NCBI GenBank assembly: GCA_949317995.1 | Contig: OX439037.1 | Span: forward strand, 19,642,324-19,706,323 | Source of the DNA: Acholoe squamosa | Taxonomy: Eukaryota > Annelida > Polychaeta > Phyllodocida > Polynoidae | Direction of reading: 5' to 3' | Length of the DNA: 64,000 bases | Shown: piece by piece, positions 24,601 to 35,961 of the stretch | Numbering within the stretch: the stretch's first letter is position 1 | Layout: the number at the start of each line of letters is the position of its first letter | The notes under the pieces: model-generated | What the model was told of the DNA's origin: nothing | What the model saw: the letters and a program-made list of their open reading frames with translations, nothing else | The model's database searches: none | Position numbers and translations under genes: made by a program

Positions 24601-25950
24601 TGGCAGAAACTGATATTTCATAGATTTCATATATCATAAAATTGTCCCATGTATTCATACATTTTCCAGTCAAATTAAATCTACTTACTTTGGCAGAAGA
24701 GGAGCGCCGTCTCCTGAATAAGCCTGAGCTACTATTATATAGTATTGGGAAGATGGTCAAGCCCCCACATATAATTATGTGCATCCTTTCAAAGATTCTT
24801 GAGTACATAATGATTCCCAGATCAAAAAAAAAAAAATAAAGAGAAGAAAACATAGATTAACCAGCGGCAAGGACAATCATGGGCGAGATCCAAATCTACA
24901 AAATATATAATGCAGTTTATAGAGATTCTAGATGTATCACGGCACGTATATAATACTAAAGGACACCAGATAAATCCTAAAAAAGCACAATAGTGATGAA
25001 TAGAGAAAGGTACACATCTGACAGCTACGTTTACTTGCCGATTTTGACAATTAGGTGAGTAAAATTACGTGTACACAACAATTAGCAAATACACCAGTAG
25101 TCTGAATGAAGACGTGCATGATGTAATACAATAAGGTTGCCACCTATACTACCCCACCCTACCAGGTAAAATTGTTATACTCCACATACACTGAACATAT
25201 CTCATAGTGCAACACATGTATTTGGCGAGATTTGTATCCACACTATTGCAAAAAAAACCCCAAAACACACACACAACAACATCAACAATAAAATAAATCC
25301 TAGGGTCATCATGGCGATTCACGCTAAATGAACTACCCGTAATTGTGTTATCCGTAAAGTCAAAAGGTGATAACAGTGTTTCAACTTCTTTCACCATGAA
25401 GTGGTCAGTGCTGATATCTCTTTACAAAAGAACTTTGTAGAATGGGTTAGGTCAACAGATATATCACCTAAATTGTAGACACGCAAATATCTTTTTTTAT
25501 ACAACATATTCCGAATGTAAAGAGCAGTTAAGAAAAATGCAAACATGTCACTTGAATCATGGATCAGCTTTTATTGTGGAGTGATACAAGAATATTCTGT
25601 AGGAGTTATTGCCTGAATCAACCTTGTGACACACAAAAGAAATCGTGAAATATTGTAAAAAATATGGCAAATCCCCCTTTGAAAAATATACGGAAACCTT
25701 GTTCACTTTACAGTGATCTTGGGAAGACCGGTCAACCCTACAATATTAGTGAAATCCCTGTGACTGCCATTGTCAATGAATCATCTATATTTAAGGGAAT
25801 AATTTCTTCTTGTGTGGTGCCAATTAACGACAGGAGGGCGATTGTGAGGTTTGAGGTTGAGGTTTAACAAGTTTATTTGACTAAAATCATACATGTACGC
25901 TTTTTAGGTCAGCCAAAACACGGCCAAAGAATACGCATTGCAAATCTTGA
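21657..25950. other. Intergenic region upstream of Brachyury
   Basis: No gene recognised. Contains a hairpin repeat (22138-22200) and two short CpG-rich patches: 23030-23130 (GTCGCCGCGCGTCCGGGGCG) and 24190-24245 (CCCGCGCGCCGCTAATTCGC). These could be distal promoters or enhancers, but nothing else supports that. Confidence 0.5.
22138..22200. repeat. Dispersed hairpin repeat, copy 2
   Basis: CATGATGCACTATTGCAGCG pairs with GCATTGCACTGGTGCATCAT around a loop. Member of the family described at 7147. Confidence 0.7.
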
Positions 25951-25953
25951 AGC

Positions 25954-25973
25954 ACAGAGAGAGAGAGAGAGAG

Positions 25974-26058
<85 letters not shown>

Positions 26059-26117
26059 GACAGACAGACAGAGAGGGAGAGAGTGAGAGAGAAAAGAGAG
26101 AGAAAGAAATGGCGAGA

Positions 26118-26162
<45 letters not shown>

Positions 26163-26215
26163 AGAGAGACACATAGGGAGACAGAGACAGTGAGTGACAG
26201 AGTGAGACAGAGACA
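25954..26215. repeat. (GA)n / (GACA)n compound microsatellite
   Basis: GA dinucleotide tracts, a run of GACA tetranucleotides (26026-26066), then interrupted GA again. It produces long false Ser/Leu or Arg/Glu frames on both strands. Confidence 0.98.
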
Positions 26216-28095
26216 GCATGTACACATACCTACACCATGAGAATATACACATTTGTTTCATCATGTCCACAGACAAATTTATCTCGTCCACAAGAAACAA
26301 TAAGCTGTCTCACCCACTACAAGTTGAGAACAAGGTGTTACCTCCACACCACACAATGGGCCCCTGCCCCGCCCACAAATACCACCCCCAGGTCCCATTA
26401 GTCCTGTCAATGTAGCCCTGTAGCAGCCTTTGTCTCCCTCCTACCTGCCAATCTCTGCTGTGTACATGGCACAATATTGTGAGTGTAATGTGACCGATGG
26501 TCCGCTCGTCGGCGCTTTGATGTTAATGAATTTCAGCCAGGTCGCGTAGCTTGCCAAGCAAAGAGAAATGATCAACATGCAATGGTACAGGAGTGGGTGA
26601 AGGGGGTGGGGGTGATAGTTTTCTATCGATTGGCTGTGTATTGGGTCTGGCTTTAGACGACAATGTTCAGTACAGATTGTATGTTTAGAGTTGTACATGT
26701 AGGGGGTTCTCCCCCATGCAGCCCCATACACTAAGGAATTACTTGGACCTTTCTCAAGTTCTGCCCAATGGTAACTGTGCTGTGTAAAATAATGATTCAA
26801 CAGCTTTGACTGGAAAATCTGTCCCATCACATGTTGGTGACTAAAATGATGATTATACAGGCAGAATGAATTTACACTGTAAAAAAGGAAATGTCGAAAT
26901 AACGGTGTCCCTTGTCCCATACTGTCACCTGCACTGATAATAATGATAAACTAATGTCAGAACTGACTCTATACCAGCATATATATTTTGACCCCCATAG
27001 TCAGATGACTATATGCATTAGTCACATATTAGTCATGGAAATAGTCATTATGACTATGTGTAGAGCTCACAGATTGATAATGTCACAGGTTTCTATGCAC
27101 AAAAACAAAGATTACATGTTTGCTGGATGCTGAGAAGAGCCAGTGCCACATCAGGACATTTAAAATCAGGCTTAATGTTCACCCTATCTTGTTCATCCAT
27201 CGGTACTGATCATGTCTGACAATTAAGGGATATTATAGGCATCTATGTATCATGATATTGTGTCATTATTCCAGCGTTTCAAGAGTTATTTTCAGTTTCA
27301 ATTGGGCATCATGGAGTAGGCATACAACAGCCATCTTGGATGGATATTGGTCATCCTGACTATACATATTAGTTATGTCATATACCTATTTCTCATTATC
27401 CTTTATAATTGTTATGATTGTAATAAGTCCTATAGCTACCAATATTGCACTATCCTACAATAGTAATAGCTTTGCACTGAAGTTCCTGTATTAGTAACAT
27501 TCCCCATCAATTGTATTAATGGATGGTGACTACTCTACAAAGTCCTCAGCCCTCTTGTCTCCCAGAAATACTGTTATGACTGCACTGACTGCAAGCCACG
27601 ACTTCCATTTACTATGCAGCCTATTTTTAGTTATAATATCACATTACCCTCACCTGAATCTCATGATTATAGATAATCCTGATGTTTAGATGCACCCTTA
27701 CTCACCATAAATCATGGCTGAATTCAGGGGTGAGCAGCTGTTGCAATGTCGCAGAAATATGCGACAGAGAGCTTGGGAAATGCGACAGTGACATTAAAGA
27801 TAACATGGGATTTCAAAATCTGAAAGAATTTTGTAAATACTCCAAATAGAACCAAAGTTATGACCTTTTCAACATATGCCCAATCTGAAAGAATTTTGTA
27901 AATACTCCAACTTTAGAAACAAAGTTATGAGTCTTTCAATATCCCCTAAAATATATAGAACACTGACCAAAACAATGCACTTGTGTAGATTTTCTATACT
28001 TTCTCATAGTAGGCCCTATGATATGTCTAATCAACATTCTAAAGGGAGAGGGCTTGGAGGGATATGCTCAAATCAATTCATTTAAATTAGGGATG
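26216..28095. other. Intergenic region
   Basis: No gene recognised. A short tandem duplication lies at 27817-27943: ATCTGAAAGAATTTTGTAAA with TACTCCAA occurs twice, each followed by a diverged AAAGTTATGA word. Confidence 0.55.
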
Positions 28096-28905
28096 GAATT
28101 CCTACTTTTCCTTGGGTGCATAGTATCCCACAAATTTAGTTAGAATCTAAATATTCCTCACTATGATTTCACCTTGAGGTCCGAACTCTCACTATTACCT
28201 TGGAGCAATATACTCCTCATTTGTTCCTAAATCTTTTAGATTTTGAAGGAAGAATCTCAAAACATTTCCTGTGGCAGTTTGCATCCTAAATCCCCAGAGG
28301 TCATCAATACTTTAAGGTAGAACAAAATATTTCTTGGACTTATTTGGAGATATTTGCCTCTAAATCAGTCAGAACACACCAGTTTTGATTTACATCAACC
28401 TATAGAATCTGTCTATTTTTCTTGGAGCAATTTACCCCAAAAATGCTGCAAACCCATACATTTTAAAGGTAAAATTTGAAAATTTTCCAAAAGCAATTTG
28501 CCAACCTGTTCCTCCAGAACATTGATGTTTTAAGGTAAAATCCAGAAATTGTCTTGATGTATATTCCTTTAAATCTTTAAAACATAACCTATCTAGAGGT
28601 AGAATCTGAAATGTTCTGATGCTCTGCCTCCTCCCCATCCCTCTCCCTTTAATAATACCCCAATTCAGAAAGAGAATCTGAAAATTGTCCTGGGGCAATT
28701 TGCCTCCAAGGTTCCCATAACACACCCCTTTTCAAGTTTAATTTTTTTTTCTTGCAGCAATTTATACCACCTAAATCCCCAAAGCCATACCAATGTTTAA
28801 AGGCTGAATTTGAAAATATGCCTCCAAAAATCACCAACTTTGACAAGTAGAAGCTGAAAATATTATCAGAGTGATTTGCCCACCAACCCCATTGAAAAAA
28901 CATTG
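28096..28905. repeat. Old degenerate tandem array, period about 75-85 bp
   Basis: A loosely conserved unit recurs about ten times: AGAATCTGAAAATTTTCC, then GGGGCAATTTGCCTCC, then AAATCCCCA and CATTTTAAGGT. Good examples are at 28463-28500, 28530-28560, 28673-28712 and 28800-28830. Strong divergence between units suggests an old array. No coding potential. Confidence 0.65.
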
Positions 28906-29081
28906 CTACAACTATTTGTAAGTTTGCTCCAGCACTGTGCGTTATGCCTACCACTGACTGGATGCTCTAAATGATCCAGAAGTCAATGTTTCAAGGAAGT
29001 AAATATGGAAATTTGGCTGTCTTTTGAAGATGACTGCCCTTGTACCAAAATGAAGCAATATATCCCCGAAACAATTGGTTA

Positions 29082-30266
29082 TAGGGTAAAGTGACCATGA
29101 GTCGTCCACCTGGGCCATCTTAGCACCTACTAGTTAGTCTAGGATCTTTGTAATAGTAGGAAAACTTGCAGGGGTCATCTAAAAATGGATATAAATATTA
29201 CCCAGATGTCTTACTCTTTCCATCCAGCAATGTTACAACTTTCATACCCATACTCATGGAGCTCTTTGAGCACCCATTATTCAATAGATGTGAATTTTCC
29301 TTCATCAGTACCATGAGTCGGCCACTGTGGTACCTTGAGTCAGCCACATCATAAAATGACTCAACTAATTCATAGTAAAGAGTGTGCTTTTGAAGCAAAA
29401 CAAGGAAAACATTTATTCCCGGCTGAGAGATCTTGGTCAGAGTGTTTCTGGAATGATTTTACTAATTATAATGCTGATTAATACCATTCCTTGGGTAAAC
29501 ATAAATTATAGCAAACTTATCCCCATTTATCAGCTGTCCGTCATTTCAAAGTGGCTGTCAATCTATCAGAAGACCTCTCTACCTAATTGGTAGAATATAG
29601 TTGATTTTGTTGAAAAATAATGGATAGTGCTAGATTCACTTTCCCAAAGATGGAGAGATAGCAGGTGCTACAGCACAACATATTCTAGCAGTGTAAATAA
29701 CTTAGAACCCAATGAAATGGTCTCTACTAAGTTCATTTTGGACCAAAAAGCAATAGTGGCCGACTCAAGGTACTTGTATAGTGGCCGACTCAAGGTACAT
29801 GTATTGCTCAAAGACACCTTTTGTCAGTCTTATCATACCACAAGTCAACTTCTATACAGCAGATTGTTGACTTTTGTACTGAACACTATAAAAGGAATAA
29901 TTTCAAGTTAAATGATGTTTGACAGAGTATGAATGCAATGCTTTTTTCCAAGTTTAGTCAGGTTTAACTCTGTTACTTGGTCAATATCACATTATCACTC
30001 ATCTATCATTTTGTTGCTGGAAAATCATCAGAAACCTATATCTGACTTCAAGAATAATTTACAAACTCTAGTGTCATCTAGAGCTCCTGAAAGGTCCTAA
30101 ACCTATATTCCAAAAGATGCTAAGATAGCTTATAGCTTATCTTGCCATATAGCACCAGTGCAAATAGCTTAGAATCCACTAATATATTCATTAACACATT
30201 TATTTTGGGCCCAAAACCAAGCAAAATGGCCGACTCAAGGTACCTGGACGACTCAAGGTCACCCTA
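29082..30266. mobile_element. Non-coding TIR element with clustered GAGTCGGCCA motifs
   Basis: The left end TAGGGTAAAGTGACCATGAG, then TCGTCCA, mirrors the right end GGACGACTCAAGGTCACCCT, allowing a 4-bp gap. A related motif, TACCTTGAGTCGGCCAC, occurs seven times: at 29094, 29310 and 29331 in one orientation and at 29757, 29781, 30226 and 30246 in the other. The motif copies face inward from each half. No transposase frame. I infer a non-autonomous DNA transposon whose motif is a protein-binding site. Confidence 0.7.
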
Positions 30267-31040
30267 ATGCAATGTACATGAAATCAAACCTATTTGGTGT
30301 AGATATATATACATCTTGACCTCTTTTGGCATTATCCAAAATGGACTCTTACTTTTGAACTACCAAAACTGCTACAACCATGTATATGGAGTGTGCTAAC
30401 ACCGAACACATAATATTCCATAAAACTGGTTCTGACGCTGGAAATGATAGAGGCCTAGGAGCCACTTTTAGGTGAAAGATGATTTGCACAAGTTTTTAAA
30501 GCTATTGATATTACCAAGACAAAGGCCAGTAATGACATCAGAAAGTTCTTGTACATGTTTGGACTACACTATATAGGTGAACATAGTGAACTCATGCCCT
30601 CGGAGGTGATTTTCAGCATATATGGCACCCTATCGATATCTCAAAATTGAGAGCCAATAGGCATTTTTTAACCTCATTTTCAGATTCAGCAGCCTCAAAT
30701 TAGGTATAATAGGTATGTTTAGTCTCTGTTTTTTTTTCAGCCGTTGTACAGTGTAATCAGTGACTACAGCAGGTATAGTCGTGAGAGATATATTCACTTG
30801 ACTATAGAAACGTAGTCCGTACTGACTAATAATTCCAGGCCCATTTTTATCAGTGTGGATTCCTTTAAAAACTAGACTGGTTAACTTCAATGCTATACAA
30901 TTACAGTGGTCCACTCTTCAGTTTTACGAGGATCCCTGGTAGATTCAACAGCTTTCTTGTTTTTACAGTGTAGGAGGTCTGAATCTTTTAGGGAGGGAAT
31001 CGTGTACTGCTCTTAGGTACACTTTGATTCTAATACCTAT
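30267..31040. other. Intergenic region
   Basis: AT-rich; nothing recognised. Confidence 0.6.
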
Positions 31041-31116
31041 AGTCCACAGGGCCTCTTCGGCCAATTTTGGCCATACATTCCCTACACAAAAGTCGGCCGA
31101 AGAGGCCCAGTGGACT
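31041..31116. repeat. Hairpin with 22-bp arms
   Basis: AGTCCACAGGGCCTCTTCGG, then CC, pairs with GGCCGAAGAGGCCCAGTGGA, then CT, across a 32-nt loop; one offset at ACA/CAG. GC-rich in an AT-rich region, with no visible genes beside it. Confidence 0.8.
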
Positions 31117-32505
31117 TTTGGGCACTAGCATATCAGGCCATGGAGGCCGCCATCTTGCTTTGCATCATGGGTAGGCCCCGGACTCCACAGCAGTGCATTC
31201 TGGGTAAATTTCTTATCAGCCACTGTTCACACCTCTAAACAATGGTGATTGATAACACTGATAAGTGTGACAAGCTGCACCCTGCCCCTATCTTAATCAC
31301 CTTAAGTACCTCCCTTTTGTTTCAGGTGTGAGGGGAGTGGATTAGCTTGATAGGGAGACAATGGCCTGGGTGTACTCAATGTGGGTGATATGTGACCTTT
31401 TATTGGAACCTTAAGCTTTATTTCTAATGTATTTGAACTATTAGGTTTAAACTAAGCTTATCTAGTTAAAGTTGGCAGTATTTGCTATACAGACATAAAT
31501 TTCAGAAAATAGCTACAAGTAGTTAATGAGGAAGGGAGCATCAAAGTAAACTATACAAAGAGGCGAATTGTTGATCTAGCCCCCGACTACATGAGCCACC
31601 TAGCTGATTCTCTCAGTACTAGCAATATGCTAGTGCCATATAGGTCTTAGCTGAGCTTGCATGATGATGAAGGGATCTCACATGAGATCAAGATGGTGAT
31701 GTGATGACTGGTTACAATCAAGACTTTTATTTAACTAGTCATGTTCTCATCAACCCTGTCATATCACCTAAGTGTATGCTTCCCTTTTATTTTGCATCCA
31801 TTAGTGCAGGACAAGATGGGGTATCGCTATAGTTGTCAGAGCCAGGAAAATTATCTCGTAGTTAGTGAGTTAGAGGTAGTGTGTCTTTCTATATAGTCCA
31901 GAGGTCTGAAACTATATTCACTGTAAAAAATATTGTAGATTTGATATAAGATATATGCATATAAAATGTTTCCAATGCACCTATATTTCCTACACACATT
32001 TTTCAGTGAAAAGGCCTGATCAACTAGTTTGCAGTCGAGAGCCTGTCAGTAGCATTAGCGATCGGGCTGGCTGCTGGGCAAACCAATACACCATCTGGTG
32101 TGAGCAAGTTGTACTAATAGCCTGTCTCCAGTACCCCTTGTCATATACTACTTATATACGGTGTATCTTAAATTCACCCCCTACACTAGAAACTACAAAG
32201 CGACAAACAATTCTTTAAACATCCTAGATATCGTTGTCCCTCGGGTATCCTATGTCTGTAGGTCTGCTATTTTTAGAATCAGGAAGAAGGAGGGAATGGG
32301 GGGGGGGGACCTCACCCTCGCACCACTCTACCCCCACACCCACCTTACCAACATCCTAGGGGGTCTACGCTACCTATATGCTACTGACTTTGAAAATAAT
32401 TACCTAATTAGCAAAAGAGAAATGAATGGTGAAAATATAAAGGTGCGATATGTAAATCTAGATGGAAGTTATATCAGAAAGCCGATGGTCCTACTTCACT
32501 GACTC
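31117..32505. other. Intergenic region
   Basis: No gene seen. T-box half-sites TCACACCT (31228-31235) and AGGTGTGA (31324-31331) lie 96 bp apart in opposite orientation. Confidence 0.5.
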
Positions 32506-32683
32506 GGGGCTGTGTGCAAATGACGTCATGCAGGAGGGGGGGGAGGGGGGGGGGTAGGCCCGGCATGACAGAATTAATTTTCCATATACCTTCGGCATTG
32601 CAAAAATGTCAAAAAGCATGACGAGGGGGGGGGGTGTCAAAAATGGTCAAAAAAAGCATGACGTCATTTGTACACAGCCCCCT
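32506..32683. mobile_element. MITE with about 26-bp TIRs and internal G-runs
   Basis: Left end GGGGCTGTGTGCAAATGACG, then TCATGC; right end GCATGACGTCATTTGTACAC, then AGCCCC. Arms differ at one position. The interior is G-runs plus repeated GTCAAAAA / GCATGACG words. A possible 3-bp CTC target duplication. 178 bp, non-coding. Confidence 0.85.
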
Positions 32684-33632
32684 CAGGTAGGTCGGTGACC
32701 AACTTGGACCCTATTAAAATTGCATCTTATGCACAGGTTCGCTCTATATACGCGAAGTACATGTTCTACAATATAGATTTGCTGGGAGTGACGGTTATAC
32801 TACATAATATTAATTTGAAGCTCTTTAGAGATTGCATTGCCTTCGTGAGTTAACCTCCCCCTTAGAATACCGGCATTTGATTTGACTTCAGTGTTGCCAC
32901 CTGGCAGATTTTACGCGCATTAACACTCCACCTACAGTCCGATGCCCTATCTGGTGTCTGTGAGGTAAACTAATCTTGTATTGAGTAGTATATGAATTGA
33001 CCGCAGTCCATAGCTCTACCACATTGAAAAATATGGTTTCATTTTAACTCTCATCATATTTTTTGTATAGTTGATTCTATAGAAGATGCGATTACAAATG
33101 GTACTATTGTTTCAAAAATACACGATATGTCCACGTCCATGTGGTTGGAGAACATCATTCTCAAGGATTGGTCTTTTTGTAATTGTTAGATAGGGTTTGT
33201 TAGAGCAGCCTTAGCACTGTGCGCACTATATGTTGTGCCATCATGACGACCAAAGTGGCGATTGAGGGGATAGGCTGAAGCACACAGGTCTAGTGTTAGT
33301 ATTAAATATGAATAATGACAGAACACGGTGCACTTTAGATATGCCCTTTTAATACTTCCAATTTTATAAAGAATATAGCTTTCAACAACAGCAGAATGTA
33401 TATTTGGTATTTTGAAAACCACATGATAGCCACAGAGTCCGGGCACTGAGTGCTATATCGAATGAGTGAATCACAACAATGAAACTAATTTTATTACAAC
33501 TTAAAGGTATATGCCCTTTTAGTTGGATAATTCGAATCACACTAAGTGCTTGGACCATTATGTGAAATTACTTACATTACCAATACTATAATTTCTTTTC
33601 CAACCACAACAATGTATGTTGTACATGTAATG
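32684..33632. other. Intergenic region
   Basis: AT-rich; no gene or element recognised. Confidence 0.55.
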
Positions 33633-33692
33633 GAAAACCTCCACGGAGATGGAGGATTTGCCACAAAATCCTCCAGCTCCAAGGAGGTTTTC
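33633..33692. repeat. 60-bp imperfect palindrome
   Basis: GAAAACCTCCACGGAGATGG, then AGGATTT, pairs with AAATCCTCCAGCTCCAAGGA, then GGTTTTC, with a loop of only about 5 nt. Would fold as a long hairpin. Confidence 0.8.
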
Positions 33693-33855
33693 TTACTTAT
33701 ACTCCATCCACAGAAGTTTATATAACAGTAAAACCATGAATATAAGCTTATTTTGACATAAACTGTAGAGGCTTAGAAGAGGATTTGAATCTACTACACT
33801 GACTGTGATACAAAACTATGATAAATATATGGTGTTCTAGGCTACAATCACCAGC

Positions 33856-33926
33856 AATCCCAGCAGTATAATGGTTAGTAGGTCTGACTTTGAATCACAG
33901 AATGTGGGTTCAAGACTGCATGGGGA
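33856..33926 (+). repeat. tRNA-like Pol III promoter remnant
   Basis: GTATAATGGTTAGTAGG resembles an A box and GGGTTCAAGACTG a B box, spaced as in a tRNA. No full cloverleaf. Probably the head of a tRNA-derived SINE. Confidence 0.45.
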
Positions 33927-34068
33927 CACCCTTTTTAACATACAAGGTAAAAGGAGTCTTTGTAAAGGGCCTCCCGCCTCCCCGAAGCCCCTTTTATCCT
34001 ATTGGCATTCAGGGGATGTTAGAATTTGTTGCAAAAATAACAGTGGCCAACTGAGAATAAAAACAATA

Positions 34069-34138
34069 TCACACCAGGGGTTTGAACCTGTGTGGTCTAG
34101 ATTTCTAGTCCCAGGCCTTACCACTACACTACATTGAC
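34069..34138 (-). repeat. tRNA-like sequence, minus strand
   Basis: On the minus strand TAGTGTAGTGGTAAGGC looks like an A box and CAGGTTCAAACCCCTG like a T arm with B box. The acceptor ends do not pair, so this is a SINE head or tRNA pseudogene. Confidence 0.45.
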
Positions 34139-34249
34139 CAGTCAGACTTTCTAAGTGAAATTACCCTCTTTATCTATAATTGATTACTCAGTCATAGTAG
34201 TAGCATATCACCATTCAGTAGATGTTCTAACACCCACAGTATCAGCTGA

Positions 34250-34330
34250 GGACTCATGGTGTAATGGTTAGCACATGAGACTCTGGATCCTAGCACTGTC
34301 TGGTGCATGGGTACGAATCCCATATGGGAC
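34250..34330 (+). repeat. tRNA-like sequence with long variable arm
   Basis: TGGTGTAATGGTTAGCAC is an A-box-like D arm. GCACTGTCTGGTGC forms a 4-bp variable-arm stem as in Ser/Leu tRNAs. ATGGGTACGAATCCCAT is a perfect 5-bp T stem with a near-B box. Acceptor pairing is poor. Pseudogene or SINE head rather than a working tRNA. Confidence 0.5.
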
Positions 34331-34361
34331 AACATTTTCCAAAGAATTCCATCTGCGGTTC

Positions 34362-34496
34362 AAAAATGACCTAATTAATAAAACCTCCTGCTACACTTGG
34401 CCTAATACACAAAACCTCCTCCCAGACTTGATCCAATTCACAAAACCTCCTGCCAGAACTGACCTAATTCATAAAGCCTCCTGCTGGCCGCTCAAC
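34362..34496. repeat. Short tandem array, about 31-bp unit, four copies
   Basis: AAAACCTCCTGC then CAGACTTGACCTAATTCA repeats about four times with changes, directly after the tRNA-like sequence at 34250-34330. Confidence 0.8.
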
Positions 34497-35358
34497 TGTA
34501 GAATGTGGAAATAAACGTACAGTAGGAACAATGGGGTGCAGAGCCAGGTGAAGTATAAGTACCAACTATACGCTACAATTAAAAACAAAACAACAGTACA
34601 TTTCAATTAGTTATTAGTTAACTATGATGACGTAGTGACATTCATAAACCCAGACCAGTCTATAATTAGCAGCCCAAGGATTTAGGCAGTGCAGTCCCCT
34701 TATGATGGACAGTATCTCGGCTTGGACACTCTAATGTATAAGGGACTAAGTATGAGCACTAATTTGATTAAATGCATGAGGGACTAAGTATGACCACTAA
34801 TGTGATTATACTTTATTGCTACAGCAATATCTGAATGTACAGTAGAGAGAAGTTGTGAAATTCAATCATCTAACTTGAATTGTGGATCAGACCTATACTT
34901 TAGAGTGATGCAAGAATATACCATAAGAGGTTGCCTGAACATGATACCTACCATCATACTAGAGAAATGGTGAATCGCTGTAAAAATATGACGAATTTCC
35001 TGTTCCTGAGAACCCCTGCTCACTGTACAGTAAAGCAGGGAACAATGGTGAACTGTAAAATCACGGGGAATCACCGGCACCTGAAGTTGCCAGTGAATGA
35101 ATGTTTTTAAGGGAATTTATTTGACTGTGTAATTAATACTTGTTATACTAGTTAGTACCCTGGGATGTATTAGTCAACTGTGTGTCTCTCTCTCTTTATT
35201 CTTTTTTCTCTCGTTTGTCAGTTGCAAACAATAATATTACTTGATCAATCAATAATATTGATCAATCAATCGATTGTTTAATACAATCAATCAATTGGGT
35301 AAGGTGACATGTTTTTGTGTTACATAATCAATCGATTGATCGAATACCGATCCACCAA
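34497..35358. other. 3' flank of the GPCR gene
   Basis: No gene. 35240-35355 is built of AATCAATCGATTGATC words (self-complementary), and the repeat reaches into the last codons of the receptor ORF. No clear AATAAA could be tied to the transcript. Confidence 0.5.
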
Positions 35359-35961
35359 TCAAAATCGATTGACCGATGAATCACTATTCGAGGCAAAGTA
35401 AGATGACATTGTGCTGAAAAGGCTTTGCAATTGTCGTTGCAGTTTCTGAAAACTGGTTTTCATCGCACTGGCAGCAAAAGGCAAGGTGACGACCATTTTC
35501 ACCACAGGGGATATAAGAGCCACATGGTAGGCTGTTATCAGGAACTCAGGGGTCAGAGGGAACCAGGCAATTGCTATCAGATAGATGGTCTCAGGAGCGT
35601 TACTGGTGATATGGCAAAGGCCATGAGCAACGAGAAGCCAGGTCATCTTTCTCTCTGCACATGACATACCTGAAGCGTTCTGTTGGGTTGTAGCAGCTCT
35701 TGCTCGGAATGATATCGCCTTCTTCAAATGGCCTATGATGGTTATACAGATCACAGTCTCCAGCATCCAGGGCAATACCTGGGCAATTAAAGCCCAGATC
35801 ACCAAACCACCCCACTCGTTGATGGATCCCTCATACGACACAAACATGTACACAGTACAGAACTTGTCAGTAGCTCTGTACCCAGATAGAAGGTTTGATC
35901 TGGTGTATAGAAACACCACAGCCCCAAGTACTGCCGCCAAGATAAGGATGCACAGAGACGC
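35359..35961 (-). CDS. GPCR exon 8, TM4-TM7 and C-tail
   Basis: Acceptor ATGTTGCAG|GCGTC. 200 codons to TGA at 35359-35361. TM4 CILILAAVLGAVVFLYT, TM5 LVIWALIAQVLPWML, intracellular loop 3 with SFRARAATTQQNASG, TM6 WLLVAHGLCHITSNAPETIY, TM7 ITAYHVALISPVVKMVVTLP, then a short Ser-rich tail. Single-exon encoding of TM4-7 is intact with no frameshift. Confidence 0.92.
   Translation of the reverse strand, partial: ASLCILILAAVLGAVVFLYTRSNLLSGYRATDKFCTVYMFVSYEGSINEWGGLVIWALIAQVLPWMLETVICITIIGHLKKAISFRARAATTQQNASGMSCAERKMTWLLVAHGLCHITSNAPETIYLIAIAWFPLTPEFLITAYHVALISPVVKMVVTLPFAASAMKTSFQKLQRQLQSLFSTMSSYFASNSDSSVNRF

Noticed and set aside
25887-26300. Long open frames over the GA/GACA tract
   Set aside because: They are translations of a microsatellite (Ser/Leu or Arg/Glu runs) in several frames at once.
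26441-26920. 159-codon minus-strand frame
   Set aside because: No domain, signal or splice context; residue mix looks like translated AT-rich intergenic DNA.
29198-29911. Short frames inside the 29-kb TIR element as a transposase
   Set aside because: All are under 100 codons, in different frames, and partly encode the repeated GAGTCGGCCA motif.
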